Positions 30,755 to 42,798 of a stretch of DNA of 64,000 nucleotides are shown here, one piece after another. Position 1 is the first letter of the stretch; every line of letters starts with the position of its first letter. Location of the stretch: contig CM023542.1 of NCBI GenBank assembly GCA_013350335.1, positions 6,310,025 to 6,374,024 on the forward strand, written 5' to 3'. This DNA is from Chimonanthus salicifolius (taxonomy: Eukaryota > Streptophyta > Magnoliopsida > Laurales > Calycanthaceae). The position numbers and the translations under genes were made by a program. The notes beneath the pieces are model-generated. The model was not told where the DNA came from, searched no databases, and was given only the letters and a program-made list of their open reading frames with translations.

Positions 30755-31363
30755 GGCAGTACTTACAGACATTTGACTTTTCTGTCTCTACACATCTGAT
30801 TCTAGATTTTCATAATAAATTATCATTATACTCTCGCATTTTTACTCAGTCGAATGAATCATTCATCCGAACGAATGTCCGAAGTATAAATTTAGTTCAT
30901 TCGAACGAATGGACAGAACATTGTTCATTCGTTCGAATGAACAGTAGCGTAAATTCCATTTGTTCAGATGAACCATGCTCCAATAATGCATATTGCATTA
31001 TTTAAATAATAAAATCTCCTTAAAAACTTTAAGTTATTTTTTAAGCACTTTGTATTTCCAAAATTTCTCAAATTGAATATCCGGACTAATTATAATAACT
31101 TGATAAAAATACTTTAAGACTTCAAGGTCTTTTGACACTCCAAAATGCTTAAAACATAGTATTTTACAAATAATGGTATTCCTCGGCTGTGCTGAAAATA
31201 AATTTACAGTTCGTTCGAATGAATGATTTATTTGAACGAATGTCAAAATGAACTGGCAGTTCATTCAAACGAGTAAAAATATAGAGGTATAATAATAATT
31301 TGCTGAAAAAAATCTGAAAGAGTGTCTAGAGACAGAAAAGTCAGAAGTGTCTGAAAGGCTGCC
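30755..31363. mobile_element. hAT-type MITE, 609 bp
   Basis: The ends GGCAG...CTGCC form ~60-bp imperfect terminal inverted repeats sharing TGACTTTTCTGTCTCTA. It is flanked by a perfect 8-bp target duplication TTATTTTA (30747-30754 and 31364-31371), the length made by hAT transposases. The interior has TTCGTTCGAA-type palindromes and one arm of the hairpin unit seen in the larger relatives. No transposase. Confidence 0.85.
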
Positions 31364-31975
31364 TTATTTTATACCGTTGAATAAATCTGGACACTGATTA
31401 CTGAGCGGTCCAGATCACCAGTCGAGCAATTAAAAAAATATTATATGTTAAAGGTGGGTTATACACTCGAGTTGGACCTGATAATATTCTATACTATTTC
31501 TCCTCCTTTCTACAAAAATGGGGGATATCTTATAATCAATTTCTTCTAATTTGGTGTTGGCACTTGAAAGCAGACTTTTATCAATCCAGGATCTGCTCTG
31601 TGGATGTTAACAATCTGAATTAATCCTAATTCCAACTTATGATGAATGAACAGAGAATTAGAGATGGCGAAGAAATGAGAATCTTCTGGGTTTCAGTTCG
31701 ATTGACACTTGTTTTAGAAACAGGAAACTAGGATAAATTGCATTAATTATGCAAAATTTAGTGCCTTCTTCATTCTAAAACTCATTCAAGTTGAATATAC
31801 GTACAACGTTCATGTTTGTTCTTGTTTACTATATAAATTCAAATTAACAAGTCTCAGATTCAGCATTTTTATACCAAAATTCATATATTTTATATATCTG
31901 TAGAGATTTATCTCATATATATAATAAATAAAGAGTGATAAAGTAAGAATGAGAATAGAAAGAAATCGAAAGTAC

Positions 31976-32231
31976 CTTCTTCTTCTTCTTCTGTCGATTC
32001 TCGATTTAGATCTTCAAATTGGTCAACAGCTACTGATAAACGCTCAACCCAACATTCTTCTTCTTCTTCTTCTTCAGGGGATCCAAGTTTGATTCTTAGT
32101 ATTTGATTGTGCTCGTTTCTCTCTCTGCTAGGGTGACTCTGTTTTAAAGTTTCTGAAAAGTGGAGGCTGGAGACGATAAAAAGAAGACGGTATCTTTTAT
32201 CATACAGGCTTCTCAGTGGAATCTTCCACCG
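31976..32231 (-). other. Possible orphan exon
   Basis: An 85-codon open frame on the minus strand with no ATG. Its last ~40 codons read like protein: KLGSP, a Glu run from GAA repeats, then CWVERLSVAVDQFEDLNRES and a second Glu run. It ends at a good donor (GAAG/GTACTTT at 31976) followed by T-rich, intron-like sequence. Further down the strand, 31614-31546 could be a last exon (VNIHRADPGLIKVCFQVPTP, then stop) behind an ATTCAG acceptor, but its phase does not fit direct joining. I do not recognise the family. It could be a gene fragment or chance. Confidence 0.25.
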
Positions 32232-33831
32232 TCACCACTTCAATTAGACTTTCTCAATGCAAGTTGCAAGTTTGCAACTAGCTGCCAACTCTTTCCTTTA
32301 TTTTGTGGCAAACTCATACTTTAAGTTACTTCCACTTTGATGGTACCAACGAAAGAATCATTGACTGTGCGAGTCTTCTTCCGGTATTGACGGCCATGTC
32401 AATATCGGACCGTGACCGTCTTGGCTAAGGCCTACTTGATTTAATTGAAAAGTCGTTCAATGAAAAAAAAATATAAATAAAAAAATTTAGATTAATATTT
32501 TTTTTAATTTATCAAAACATTCATAGTTTTTTAATCTTAAAAAAATATTTTTTTCTTAAAATTTTTATTTCAACCCATCAAGTAAATATGTATATAAATT
32601 ATATATGTGTGAAGAAGTTACGAGAATCAATTATTTATATTATTTTTTTCTTATTAGAATATTTTGTTGCTGTTATTTCATTATGTATAAGATAATGAGT
32701 AGGCCACAACTCAATATATTTTTTTCTAAAAGTTCTTATTTTGGTGAATTATTGCATGATTGATATTCGACTCTTGGATTAGATTGTTAGAACTTAGATG
32801 ATTTCATAGATTATGAAATATTTTTGTTGGAATGATATTGAAAGATGAATGTTGGATTATTATTTTTTGGTATTTCTAATTGTCTTTGGAGAACTAATGT
32901 CTTTTATTATGCGTTTTGTATTTTATATTTTATTTTTATAGTTATTTATATTTTATTATCTATTAATTGATTTTATACTTATTTAATAATTGATAATTTA
33001 GTATTATTTATAATATCATATTGAATGCACGAATTTGACTAAGGTTGAACTTCGGTTGAATTTTATTGAACCTAACATTCCAATATAATGATTTGACTCA
33101 CGGGTTGGTTTTTAAAACATTGGGTGTTATCGCTTGAACATTGACATTCAAATTTAATAAGATGCTTTAGTAAATGGAGTTTAATAACTGTATCATTGAT
33201 ATATACAGATTTTAGATTTATTAATTATAAGAAGTTAATTCCAATTGGATGAAAAATATAAATATTGTCATTTTTACTGTAATTTCTATAAGAATGAAGG
33301 AATTCATTCTTATTAAAACTACTATATAACAATTTCTTCTATTAAATATGGTTAAAACATAGTTTCAATCCGATCGTCCAATTTATCTAACTTAAATCAC
33401 AATGCATACTTAGTAAAAATTTAACTCATTTTTACTTGAAATATTCTTCATTATTTTTTTTTATTAGAAAATTAGACCTAACCCACTCCATCAATCATAT
33501 GCTTGAGAATTAAATCACAAAAACTCATAATAATTGTGTGTAAATTATTATGGTTGTTATATTCCCATTTCTTGTGTCACTGCCACAGTCAAGAGATTAT
33601 CCTGTCACAAGGCCCATCATCACTATTGGACTTATTGGCCCAAGTAAGGTTTACTAACATGGTGCCAAGTTGCACTAGGCCCCATCAGTTTCCACTTTCC
33701 ACCAAGATTATTTTTGAGCATGCTATAGCATGACGCCCACCAAAATTAGGGAAGTTTTCAGGCCCCTTTAGGCCCATATAACCATGGAATGCCTATGGTC
33801 CGATTCAATTCTAGCCATGTGGTGAACAGAG

Positions 33832-33925
33832 GTCGAGATATCGACCGATATTAATACCTTTTTAAAAAAAAAAAAAATTAAGAGAGAAAAAATATCAGTC
33901 GATATCGAATTTTAAACCCCTCGGT
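33832..33925. repeat. GATATCGG palindrome repeat, copy 3
   Basis: A short copy with GATATCGACCGATATTAA and CAGTCGATATCGAATTTTAA around an A-run. Its end AATTTTAAACCCC is shared in inverted form with the copy at 4672. Confidence 0.55.
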
Positions 33926-34729
33926 GAACTCTTAACCATGGATTAAGACTCAACCTATTGATGTAGCTTAGCTTCGAAGAGGAACCAGAAAAGCTGGCCA
34001 CTTGTCCAGCTTTGGGTTCGGCCAAAGATTCAAATAGTCAGAGGTTAAGTCCAATGATACAAATCCACAATAACAAGTAGAAATTTGACCACTTTAGAAA
34101 ATCGAAGCTATAGCACTCAAAGCTAATCTCAATACAATCGATTTTATAGGGAGCTCCAGAAATCGATTAGAGGATCCAAAGAAATTTCACTCAGCGAAAA
34201 AAATCAAAGGTCTTAATCTCACTTAAGTCAACAATTTTCACTAGAATACAATTGACGAAGGCTTCAATTTCAATTTAAAATTCAAACAATTAAATGTGTA
34301 ATGATTAAATTTAATTTGCTGAAATAAATTCGAAGAATCTACAAATAATTAATCAAAATTTGTAAGCATAAAATTAATTAGAGACAAATAATTTGCTGAA
34401 ACATGAATAAAATAAATTCACTGACCAAACTTGGAGTGACAACCGCCAAAGATTAATTTTTATTTTATTAAATTCAATTTACATTGCATGGTACCCACTC
34501 CCCTATCTATAAATGAGGTTTGGCATGAAAAAAATAAAAATAAAAACAAAGTTTCATTCATTGGTTCCCAAAGAAACCTCCAAAATTCCTTAGTCTTTGC
34601 CTAAGATCCTAGAATGTGATATGCTATTGATATCACATGCTATTTGCAACATAAATCCTAATTCTTCCAAGTCCTACTCGTCCATTGTATGCCACATGGA
34701 CTTATTACATGGTCAGATGAAAGAAAATA

Positions 34730-34909
34730 CTCCCTCTGTCCCAAATTAGTTGTCCTATATGGATTTTGAAACTGTCCCAAAATAGTTGTCTCATTTAGTA
34801 TAAAATGTGTTGAAAATGGATGAGATCACATGGAATGCTAGCCTTAAATAGAGAGTTTCTTAAAAAATACAAATTTTCAAATGAGACAATTAAAATGGGA
34901 CGGAGGGAG
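34730..34909. mobile_element. Stowaway-type MITE, 180 bp
   Basis: Terminal inverted repeats CTCCCTCTGTCCCAAATTAG and, inverted, CTCCCTCCGTCCCATTTTAA match the Stowaway (Tc1/mariner) consensus. It is flanked by TA on both sides (34728-34729, 34910-34911), the expected target duplication. Confidence 0.92.
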
Positions 34910-35051
34910 TAATAAAAAACAAAAATTAATGCCATCCAAATGAAGATTACACGCCTAGGTATGCTTGGAAAAACCAAGTTTGTGGACCTAAGAATCCACG
35001 AGAGCTTTGCCATCCCTTCATTCACCTTGCATTCCAAACTCGTTGGTAACT

Positions 35052-35385
35052 AGGGCTGAAACTCGGATCTGGTTAGGTTGGATTTCAAAAAACCCAACTG
35101 AACCCATGTCAAAAATTATTGAACCCAATCTGATCGGAATTGTTGACTCGAGTTACTCAACTCAACCTGACCCGACCTGACTTAACTCGAGTGATGTTTT
35201 ATAACTTGGTGCACTCGAGTCAGATCAAATCAAATTACTTTTAAATTTCTCAATTCAATCTGACCCTAATTTCATGCGAATTTAGTTTTTCTCAATTCGA
35301 CCCGACTTGAGATATCCAAAAACATAACCCAAACCCATTGATTTCTCTGGTTGGATCATGCGGGTTGAGTTTTAGTTTCACCTCT
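35052..35385. mobile_element. MITE with 10-bp target duplication
   Basis: Begins AGGGCTGAAACTC and ends in inverted AGAGGTGAAACT. It is flanked by GTTGGTAACT at 35042-35051 and 35386-35395, a perfect 10-bp duplication (9 if one base belongs to the element). That size suggests the Mutator group. The interior is degenerate GGGTTGGGTC-like sequence. It defines the family also seen at 4456 and 43752. Confidence 0.85.
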
Positions 35386-35395
35386 GTTGGTAACT

Positions 35396-37200
35396 AAATT
35401 TTTAGTCTTCCATGAGTTGATGGACTTCCCATTTGTGAGAGGATTCTAAGCAATATGATTTTAAGCGATGGGTCGACTTGGCAAGTGACATTGCACATGA
35501 TGTGGTATGCCAATGAATTTCCGTCACTCTACTTTGTGGGTTACAAATGGACCTCTTTTGTGAGCTAAATTGAGCCAAATTTTATAGGTATGGTTGCCTA
35601 ACCCAATGCCCAAGCCCATGAGCCAATAAATTGTGCACTTCAGAGCCCAACACCGAAGCCATTTGAGGCCCACTTTTGCTAAACTAAAATTTCCTGCAAT
35701 TTAAAAACAATTGCAAAAATGTTTTAGTAAATTGAGTTTGGCTCATCTTTAATTTAATCCTCTTTATTGTAAATAGTGTTAGTGACGATGCCCACATCAA
35801 CCACCAGAAGAGGTTGGAGGGCCAAAATACCACCAGAATTCCCATTTCCAAATACATTTGAGCAGTATCGCAGTATCATAATATTTACCCAATCTTTTCA
35901 GGACTGGTTGGGCCCAGTTTTAGCTCTAGTTTCCACAAGCCCAAGGAAGGCCCAATGGTGGATCCTGTAGTATGAATGACGTGCTACAGCTAAGCTACCC
36001 CCTTAAACGTTCCAGCACAAGACCTTCGTGCAGAATAAAGTTAAAGTTGGTTAAAAGAAATCATTCTTTCAATAAGAGTGGGGGCCACCACCTTACCTTG
36101 TCCAAAGTTTTGTTATTCTATCGTTCATTAATATATTGCTAAATGAGATGAGATGATTGGTTGAGAAAACAACTAAGTCTATCTTTATTATTTTGGTTTG
36201 TTGGATACTTATTTGAATAATAAATTTATCTAGTTTAAAATTGTTGTATAATTGTTTTTTTACAAAAGAATCAGCAAATCAAAAGTTTTAAAGGGAAGAT
36301 CAATAATCTTATCCAATGTTAAGTTGACCTAAGTATCAAACATATGATAAGTTTTCAATTATTTTCAACATATTCAAATAGTCTGTGAGTATTTTTTTTT
36401 TTTCTTGAAAGAAAATCATTCATTTGTAAGCATTCAACAAGACTTTGCATCTCATTTTCTTGAAAGGGGTGGTCATGGGTCGGGTTGTGCATTATGACAA
36501 CCCGATCTCGTTTATATATACCGAAGATCAAACTCGTCTAAAAACCAATATGCTTTGCAAGTTAAAGACCAAGACTACCCACTTAGAAAAATATTAAATT
36601 TGACCCATCTATTTTTAAAAGTAAACAATCAAATTTGAATTTAAAATTAAATTTTAAGTCACTTGATATTAGTGATTTTAACAAAATGAATTTTAAACTC
36701 AAATTTAATTCATTTGAAATTCAATCAATATCTATTTATAATCTAAACAATATAAATTTTAATTAATATCAAAATAATTAAAAAACCAAAGTATACCCAT
36801 ATAATGGCTAAATGGGTCAAAAAGCCTAACAAATTTTTATTAATTTTTTTATTTTAAAAAGAGCAACCATGACTATTTATATAAACGGACTCAAGCTAAA
36901 CCCATTTATTTACGATAGATCTAAACACGTTTCATGTTGAACTCGAACTTAAGACGAACTTTATTCATTTAATATAAAGACAATTAGCAAGGCATTCTAA
37001 TTAATTTTAAAAAATTACTTTTGTGAAGAATTTTTTATGAGGTAGTAAACTTTTTAATTTTCCAAAGAAAAGTATGGCTCGGACCTAAGCTTCCAAACTC
37101 GCCCAAGACAGACGACAATCGACAATCGAAGTTATGTGCCATTATTGTTCATCAATTTAAAATTACAAGTTGCTCCTTTACAAGTTATTTTTTCATTTTA
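35396..37200. other. Gene-free stretch
   Basis: AT-rich DNA, including the presumed 3' UTR of the J-protein gene at its right end. No repeat with defined ends was recognised. Confidence 0.5.
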
Positions 37201-37638
37201 CTACCAGCATTGGTCCGTCTCCCACGTCCGTCGACTGTAACTAGTAAAAGCAGAGTCGGACGGTTGCCGTGGCCTCAGAACCGTTCGATCGTAATGGGCG
37301 TGCTTCTCTGGATCCGAGAGCGTAGAATAAGCAGCGTGGATCTTCATGAACTCGTCCCCCGACGTGTCCTTCCGATCCTTCGAGACCACGTCCGGATGCC
37401 ACACACGTGCCAGCCTACGGTAGGCATTCCTGATCTCCTGATTCGTGGCGCCATCTGTTAGGCCGAGGACTTCGTACAGGGACGACGACGACTTGGCCGC
37501 CTTGACGGAGGTATACGACGCGACAAAGCGAGTCGGGCGACTGTGTTTGACGCGAGCGGCGGCGGCCGTGGACGGGAGGGAGATGCGTGGGCCCGCGAAA
37601 GAAAGAGAAGAAGAAGATGGTTGAAGCGTAACAAACAT
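37201..37638 (-). CDS. Chloroplast DnaJ11-type J-domain protein
   Basis: Small J-protein, expected to stimulate Hsp70 ATPase activity in the chloroplast stroma. The single exon encodes 145 residues. Residues 1-50 are rich in Ser, Ala and basic residues, as in a transit peptide. The J domain spans about 53-120 with the diagnostic HPD at 81-83 (RVWHPDV) and FMKIHAAYSTLSDPEKHAHYD. The C-terminus ends WETDQCW, which I recall as typical of the Arabidopsis DnaJ11 group. The gene is GC-rich compared with its flanks. The start is the first ATG and the transit peptide is complete, so it appears intact. Confidence 0.93.
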   Translation of the reverse strand: MFVTLQPSSSSLSFAGPRISLPSTAAAARVKHSRPTRFVASYTSVKAAKSSSSLYEVLGLTDGATNQEIRNAYRRLARVWHPDVVSKDRKDTSGDEFMKIHAAYSTLSDPEKHAHYDRTVLRPRQPSDSAFTSYSRRTWETDQCW

Positions 37639-37675
37639 CGTCTGACGGAGAGAAAAAGGATTGGAATGGCGGGTC

Positions 37676-37687
37676 TTTTATAAAGGA
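37676..37687 (-). promoter_or_regulatory. TATA box of J-protein gene
   Basis: CCTTTATAAAAG on the minus strand, about 40-50 bases before the start codon. If used, it implies a very short 5' UTR. Confidence 0.5.
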
Positions 37688-37928
37688 GGAACGGAGATAG
37701 AATTTACCCGAATGGGACCATGTGTAGCACGTGCTACACGAATATGGTGTAGCATTTTTACTTTCGTAATAAATATGATAAATATGTGACGAGACTATTT
37801 TAATATTTTTAAAATGTCAAAGTTTGTCTACAATTACAAATTTCAACTATTAAAGATAGAAATTTGAAGTTCCGAATTTAAATTAATAATTTTAGATCTC
37901 AAAGAAAATTATAATTCCAATAACAAAA

Positions 37929-38050
37929 TGTTGGGGCTGATGTGATCGAGTCCTACATTAAAAATATATAGGGAGATTTAGAGATTTATAAAAGAATTGA
38001 ATCACTCTATCTAACAGAATAGTCTTTTCAACTCTTAGATTTTAATACAA
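37929..38050 (+). mobile_element. TRIM solo-LTR remnant
   Basis: TGTTGGGGCTGATGTGATCG, then AGTCCTACATT, TTATAAAAGAATTGAATCAC and TCTAACAGAATAGTCTTTT match the LTRs of the TRIM at 10816-11132 base for base in places. There is one copy only and the right end is unclear. Confidence 0.55.
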
Positions 38051-39423
38051 AAGTTATTAATACTATATTTTCTAAAATTGTATAAATAGCACAAATTAAG
38101 TTAAACAACTGATTTATAAGTCAAAAATGAGTAACATCGTTCATCTATTACAATTAATAAATTTTACACCTATAAATTGCAACATTAAAAATAATAGTAA
38201 TTAAATGTATTAAGTTTGTCAATTAATAAATCTACAAATACATATAATGCCTAAGCAAAAGAAAAAAGATGTCTTTTTCAGTAGTTATATGTAATAATTG
38301 TCCTTTATAAATTTTACAACATGATATAAAATATATAGGAAAAAAATAATTATAGATTGCATAATGATTTTATAATTTAAAAATGCCCCATAAAGAAACC
38401 AAGCCTTGAATTCCTAATAGATGCCACGCAGAAAAGATGAATTTTAGAAGAAGAAAGTGATGGTGTCGGGAAATGCTTATCCATTGCCAATGTACTGTGC
38501 TGAGTCAGCAAGGAATGGATAATGAAGATGACATTAGAATCTTCAGACGTACGGGGGAACCACCAGATTCTTTAATACTGCCATTTATTATGTCCGTTGA
38601 GGAGTCATGGCTGCGTTGGCAAAGTTCCATTGGGGATTCTTTTATAGATTCATTTTCTATTTTTAAATTATTTTGAAATTCATTATAAAAAATTTAGGAT
38701 AGTCATCCTCTCTCAGGAATGATTTGTGTAATTAGACAAAGGATTTAGAATATTGTCTATTTTATCTTTTTATTATGGTATAAATTGGCCCACTAAAATT
38801 TATTTAAGTGAGACTATTTTTTTCATACAGCACAGTAAATCAGATCACTGCTCGGCTCGCTAACTAGATCACTAAATTTTTTTTAAATACTTTCGTACGA
38901 TAGTGAAAGAGTAAAATGGACAATAGTCTAAATCCCATGTCTCGTTATACAAACGGCAGAGAATCACTACCTATAGATTAAAATTAGATTTGATGATTTA
39001 TTAGTATTTTAAATTAAGCTTAAAATTTAATTTGTAATCACTTGATTTTAATATTTAAAATCACAAAATTTTTGTGTTGGTGATTTTTAAAGATGCTTGA
39101 TAACTGTGATCACAAAAATGAAGTGGTTTAAAATTTGGTGCACTTGTAACTCATAATCACTACTTTCAGTGATTCAATATAAATGATTAAATTTCTTATG
39201 TTCTGAAATGGATAAACTTGAATTTAGTCCTTTTCCCGTCAAGCGGGCTCAACCTTTTTCCTTCAATAGCACAACAAGCTACAAGAGAGGCTGGACCGTT
39301 TAGATATTCAAAGCATGTCAAGATAGAGGAAAATTAGCCCAAAATCAACCCCTAAACAAGTATAGGTGCGATTAAAGTTCATAACAACTATCCTTTATCT
39401 CATTGATGAGAGGAAGATGATCA
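38051..39423. other. Gene-free stretch
   Basis: AT-rich DNA without a recognised gene or repeat. The 38473-38676 open frame has no family motif. Confidence 0.5.
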
Positions 39424-39795
39424 TGCGATGTCGATACAATAGGTATCAACTGTACATATATGATATCAGACAATAGACCGATATATCGACTATATATATT
39501 GTTTATATATCAGCTAATATTATTGATGTCACCCATATATATATATATAAATCAAAATCGGATGTAGTTTCAACCAATATTTCAGTGATATCGTATTAAT
39601 ATCAGCTGATATTTCAAATATCGACCGATATTTACCTTTTTTTATGTTCAGATTTTTTTTTAAATAAAAGAGTTTGTTTTTCATTTTTTTAATTCAAAAA
39701 AAAAATTAAAAAATTCAGCTGATATTAAAAAAAAAAAAGAAACAGTGAGAGATTGATATCAGCTGATATCATTCCAAATCGATATTTAAACCCTT
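39424..39795. repeat. GATATCGG palindrome repeat, copy 4
   Basis: The longest and most degenerate copy, with ATATCGACTATATATATTG, TTTCAAATATCGACCGATAT and two TATCAGCTGATAT palindromes, ending GATATTTAAACCC. Motif and end are shared with the other three copies. Confidence 0.5.
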
Positions 39796-40179
39796 GCTCT
39801 TACATATGATTAGTATGACGGTTTTTTTCTTTTTAATAAAATACCCAGAATTACACGTTGCTTGTGTGGTAGTTTCTCAAATATATATATGATTGAGATT
39901 TTCGTCAAAAATTGGCTTTAAAATGATGGGCATCAATATGTTCCTAGCCAACAGATAGACTTAAGTTAGGATTTTAAAAATTGGCACACCTCAATTCTAG
40001 CGATTTTCAGCTGATTCTCTTATGACTCAGCAGATAGAACTTGGGTTAGTCTAAGTTCAATATTTAAATATTGTGAAATTGTAGTCTTCACGATAACTAC
40101 TATGAAAATGAGTGAATCTCTTCAAGCAATCTACTGTCCCTCTAATTTTTTAGTAGTTTTACATGATTGTTTAGATATT

Positions 40180-40335
40180 TTTTTTTTAAAAATTTATGCA
40201 TAAAAAATCACAGGATACCCAGCGTAAAACTCCTAAGGGTGAACCCACTACCCGTAGTCCCATAGTACATACTAAACTAAGGCCATGGGGACTCGAACTC
40301 ACAACCTCCCATCTAGATCTATGTGCTTCAAAATA
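40180..40335 (-). mobile_element. tRNA-derived SINE, family 1
   Basis: On the minus strand it has a B-box-like TGAGTTCGAGTCCCC followed by the family body (GGCCTTAGTTTAGTATG..., TTTTACGCTGGGTATCC) and an A-rich 3' tail. The A-box end is eroded. Confidence 0.7.
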
Positions 40336-40940
40336 AGTGGTGTATTCACTCATCTCTTAGTAGTTACCATACGTAGTTACCATACGGATGACAGCATATA
40401 ATCAATTTTTTTTTTTTGAGTGATAATAAAAATTCATTAAAGAAAAGTTAAAGTTGAGATATAGAGAAAAGGGTCTAAAAGAATTAGATCACAAAAGAAA
40501 AGAGGAAAAAGGAGGAGAAAGAGGAAAACAAGGAACATATAATCATTACTTTTGAATCTTTAACTTAAACAGATATACTTTGGCATTTAAGTTTAATAAA
40601 CACATAGGCTTACAAGGGGTAGCAACTTTTGACTCCGATTTGGGTCAGGTTGGGTGGAGGGGTCCTGGACCCAAACCCAATTTGAATTTAATTAAAATTA
40701 AAATTAATTAATTTATTTATTTCTTACCTATTAATTTTAGCCTATGTATCCTACCTAAGTTAAAAAATCTTAGCCTATTCTCTCAATTTTCCATAATCTA
40801 ATAGGTTGACATGAAATGAAAGCATTCTTATCTTTCATTTTTTATTAATAAGTTTGAGTTGAATTGGGTCAGATCAGATAAAAAATCTATAGTCAATTTG
40901 ACCTAAATTCGATCCAATCTGATCCATTGTCACTTCTACA

Positions 40941-41037
40941 TTTTTTTTTTTTGAATTTACGTGTTGGAAATCCAGTGTAAAATCCTCACGGATGATACCC
41001 ACTACCCTTAGAATACACTAGATTAGGCCATGGACAA
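40941..41037 (-). mobile_element. SINE family 1, 5'-truncated copy
   Basis: On the minus strand only the body and tail remain (GGCCTAATCTAGTGTATTC..., ACACGTAAATTC, then A-run). The tRNA-like head is missing. Confidence 0.65.
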
Positions 41038-41186
41038 GAGATATAACAGCATGTTGCATTTTCTTGAACTTTTAGATTCTTACTCTAAATGGGCTTGGTA
41101 GGGCTTGAAGACAAGTAGCTTGGTCAATAACAAGCCCTGCTAACGAAGTTGCTAGTTTGACTGGTTAAGATTGAATGACGGCAAAG

Positions 41187-41189
<3 letters not shown>

Positions 41190-41248
<59 letters not shown>
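41190..41248. repeat. (TA)n microsatellite
   Basis: About 59 bases of uninterrupted AT dinucleotide. Confidence 0.98.
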
Positions 41249-41250
<2 letters not shown>

Positions 41251-42423
41251 ACAATAATCCATGCATATCATTGGTGATTATCCGTCTAAGTAGTGCTCAT
41301 CAAGTAAATTATCCAAATCGGAGGTCTAAAATTTGATTAGATTTAAGGTTTGGGTAATATATAAACCTCAATATTCATATCTACACGTCAATGGAAGGAG
41401 AAGTGTAAGTTAAGAGCAACACATACATTCATTTGATCAAACTTATGAGCAAAGATAAATCAATACATTTAAAAATATAAGTTTTGTTCAAGTAAAAAAG
41501 ATTCTGACTTGTTGTGTCACACAAGAGTCATGCTTTGGATAAAGGAACTTACCAATTATCTATTTAATTATATAAGTTAGACCTCTAAGGTGATACGAAC
41601 TGATTGATAGTAAATTAGATAGACGTATCAAATATAAAAGGACGATTCAAATTTGATAAGACAGACTACTAAGTTACCTGTCTTAGTTGCATCCACTATT
41701 TTTATTCTCAGCCCACAGAAGTCATTAACCAACAACCATTTATTTCAACTACATCAATATCATTTTGAATAAACAATACAAGCGACTATCAGGCTTCAAT
41801 TTCCCTTTTCATTGATAAATGTGTTCTATTTAAAATTAGGATGTCCATTTTCATACGGTCAAAATTTTATAGGAGACACGAGATGAAGTGAAATTTTCAT
41901 TTTATCATACCAATGTATCGATAACACGTCGTTCTGCATATATATGGTGTGTTATCAGTACACTTATGTTTGATGAGCGGTACAGCGATACACCGGTATA
42001 AGTAAAATAGAAATTTCACTCTATTTCGTGTATCTAACAGATTTTGCCCGTGTCAAAATGCCTATCTTTAAAATTATATTTAACGTATCGAATGAGTGGT
42101 GTTTCTTTGAAATAGAGTGAAATCATTCCTATACTTTCGCAGGTGTAAGAGAATGTTATAATTACGATTCCAAAGCTCATAGTAAACTGCTAGCTGAAGC
42201 TAGCAATTCTATTTTGAAACATTTTGATTGTAAAACACAAATGAAAAATATTAAAATTAATAGATTTATTAAAAACTACAACACTATTGATTGGCCCATT
42301 CCTACATGTACATAATGCAAGTAAGATAAAATATGTATGATTGTGTAAGCTTTTTTCTATGACTACGGTGTTCATGTTTCATAAAGCATTTGACTAATAC
42401 TTAGAGCATTCTACTAATACTTG
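41249..42423. other. Gene-free stretch
   Basis: AT-rich DNA, nothing recognised apart from the presumed downstream flank of the lectin gene further right. Confidence 0.5.
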
Positions 42424-42552
42424 GGGCATGTGCAAGCCTTTCTATCTATCTACATACAATGGACAATTCTATAGAGAGTGACCCTTTGAAGTGGAGTGAA
42501 AAATGAACTCACGACTCCAGCTTCTTGAGGTGGGTTCCTCGACTGGTATGAT
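42424..42552 (-). mobile_element. SINE-like repeat, family 3
   Basis: Shares GCATGTGCAAGCC, TCTATAGAGAGTGACCCTTT and the ACTCACGACTCCAGCTTCTT region with 375-512 and 5632-5784. It lies about 250 bases past the lectin-gene stop codon, in the same orientation as that gene. Confidence 0.45.
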
Positions 42553-42798
42553 TATGTAAGGTTAAAAGCAAAAACTATACTAGTTGATCCTCATTTTCTT
42601 TTTTCATAATCATAAGGTTGAAAGCAAAAACTATACTACATTTTCTTTTTTCATGGACTATATTGTCTTTTCAAGTCAACATGAGTAACAACGACACAGA
42701 TGAATTACATAAATAAAATCCTTTGAGATAGGAAAGATGAGAGAAGATCCCACATACACATTTCATAGAAGAATCACTCCTTGAGAGAATGAGAGGAA

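Larger units (their letters stand above)
31364..34729. other. Gene-free stretch apart from listed items
   Basis: AT-rich. It contains a weak coding-like segment (31976-32231), (CTT)n runs at 31977-31994 and near 32060-32082, and a GATATCGG repeat at 33832-33925. Nothing else was recognised. Confidence 0.5.
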
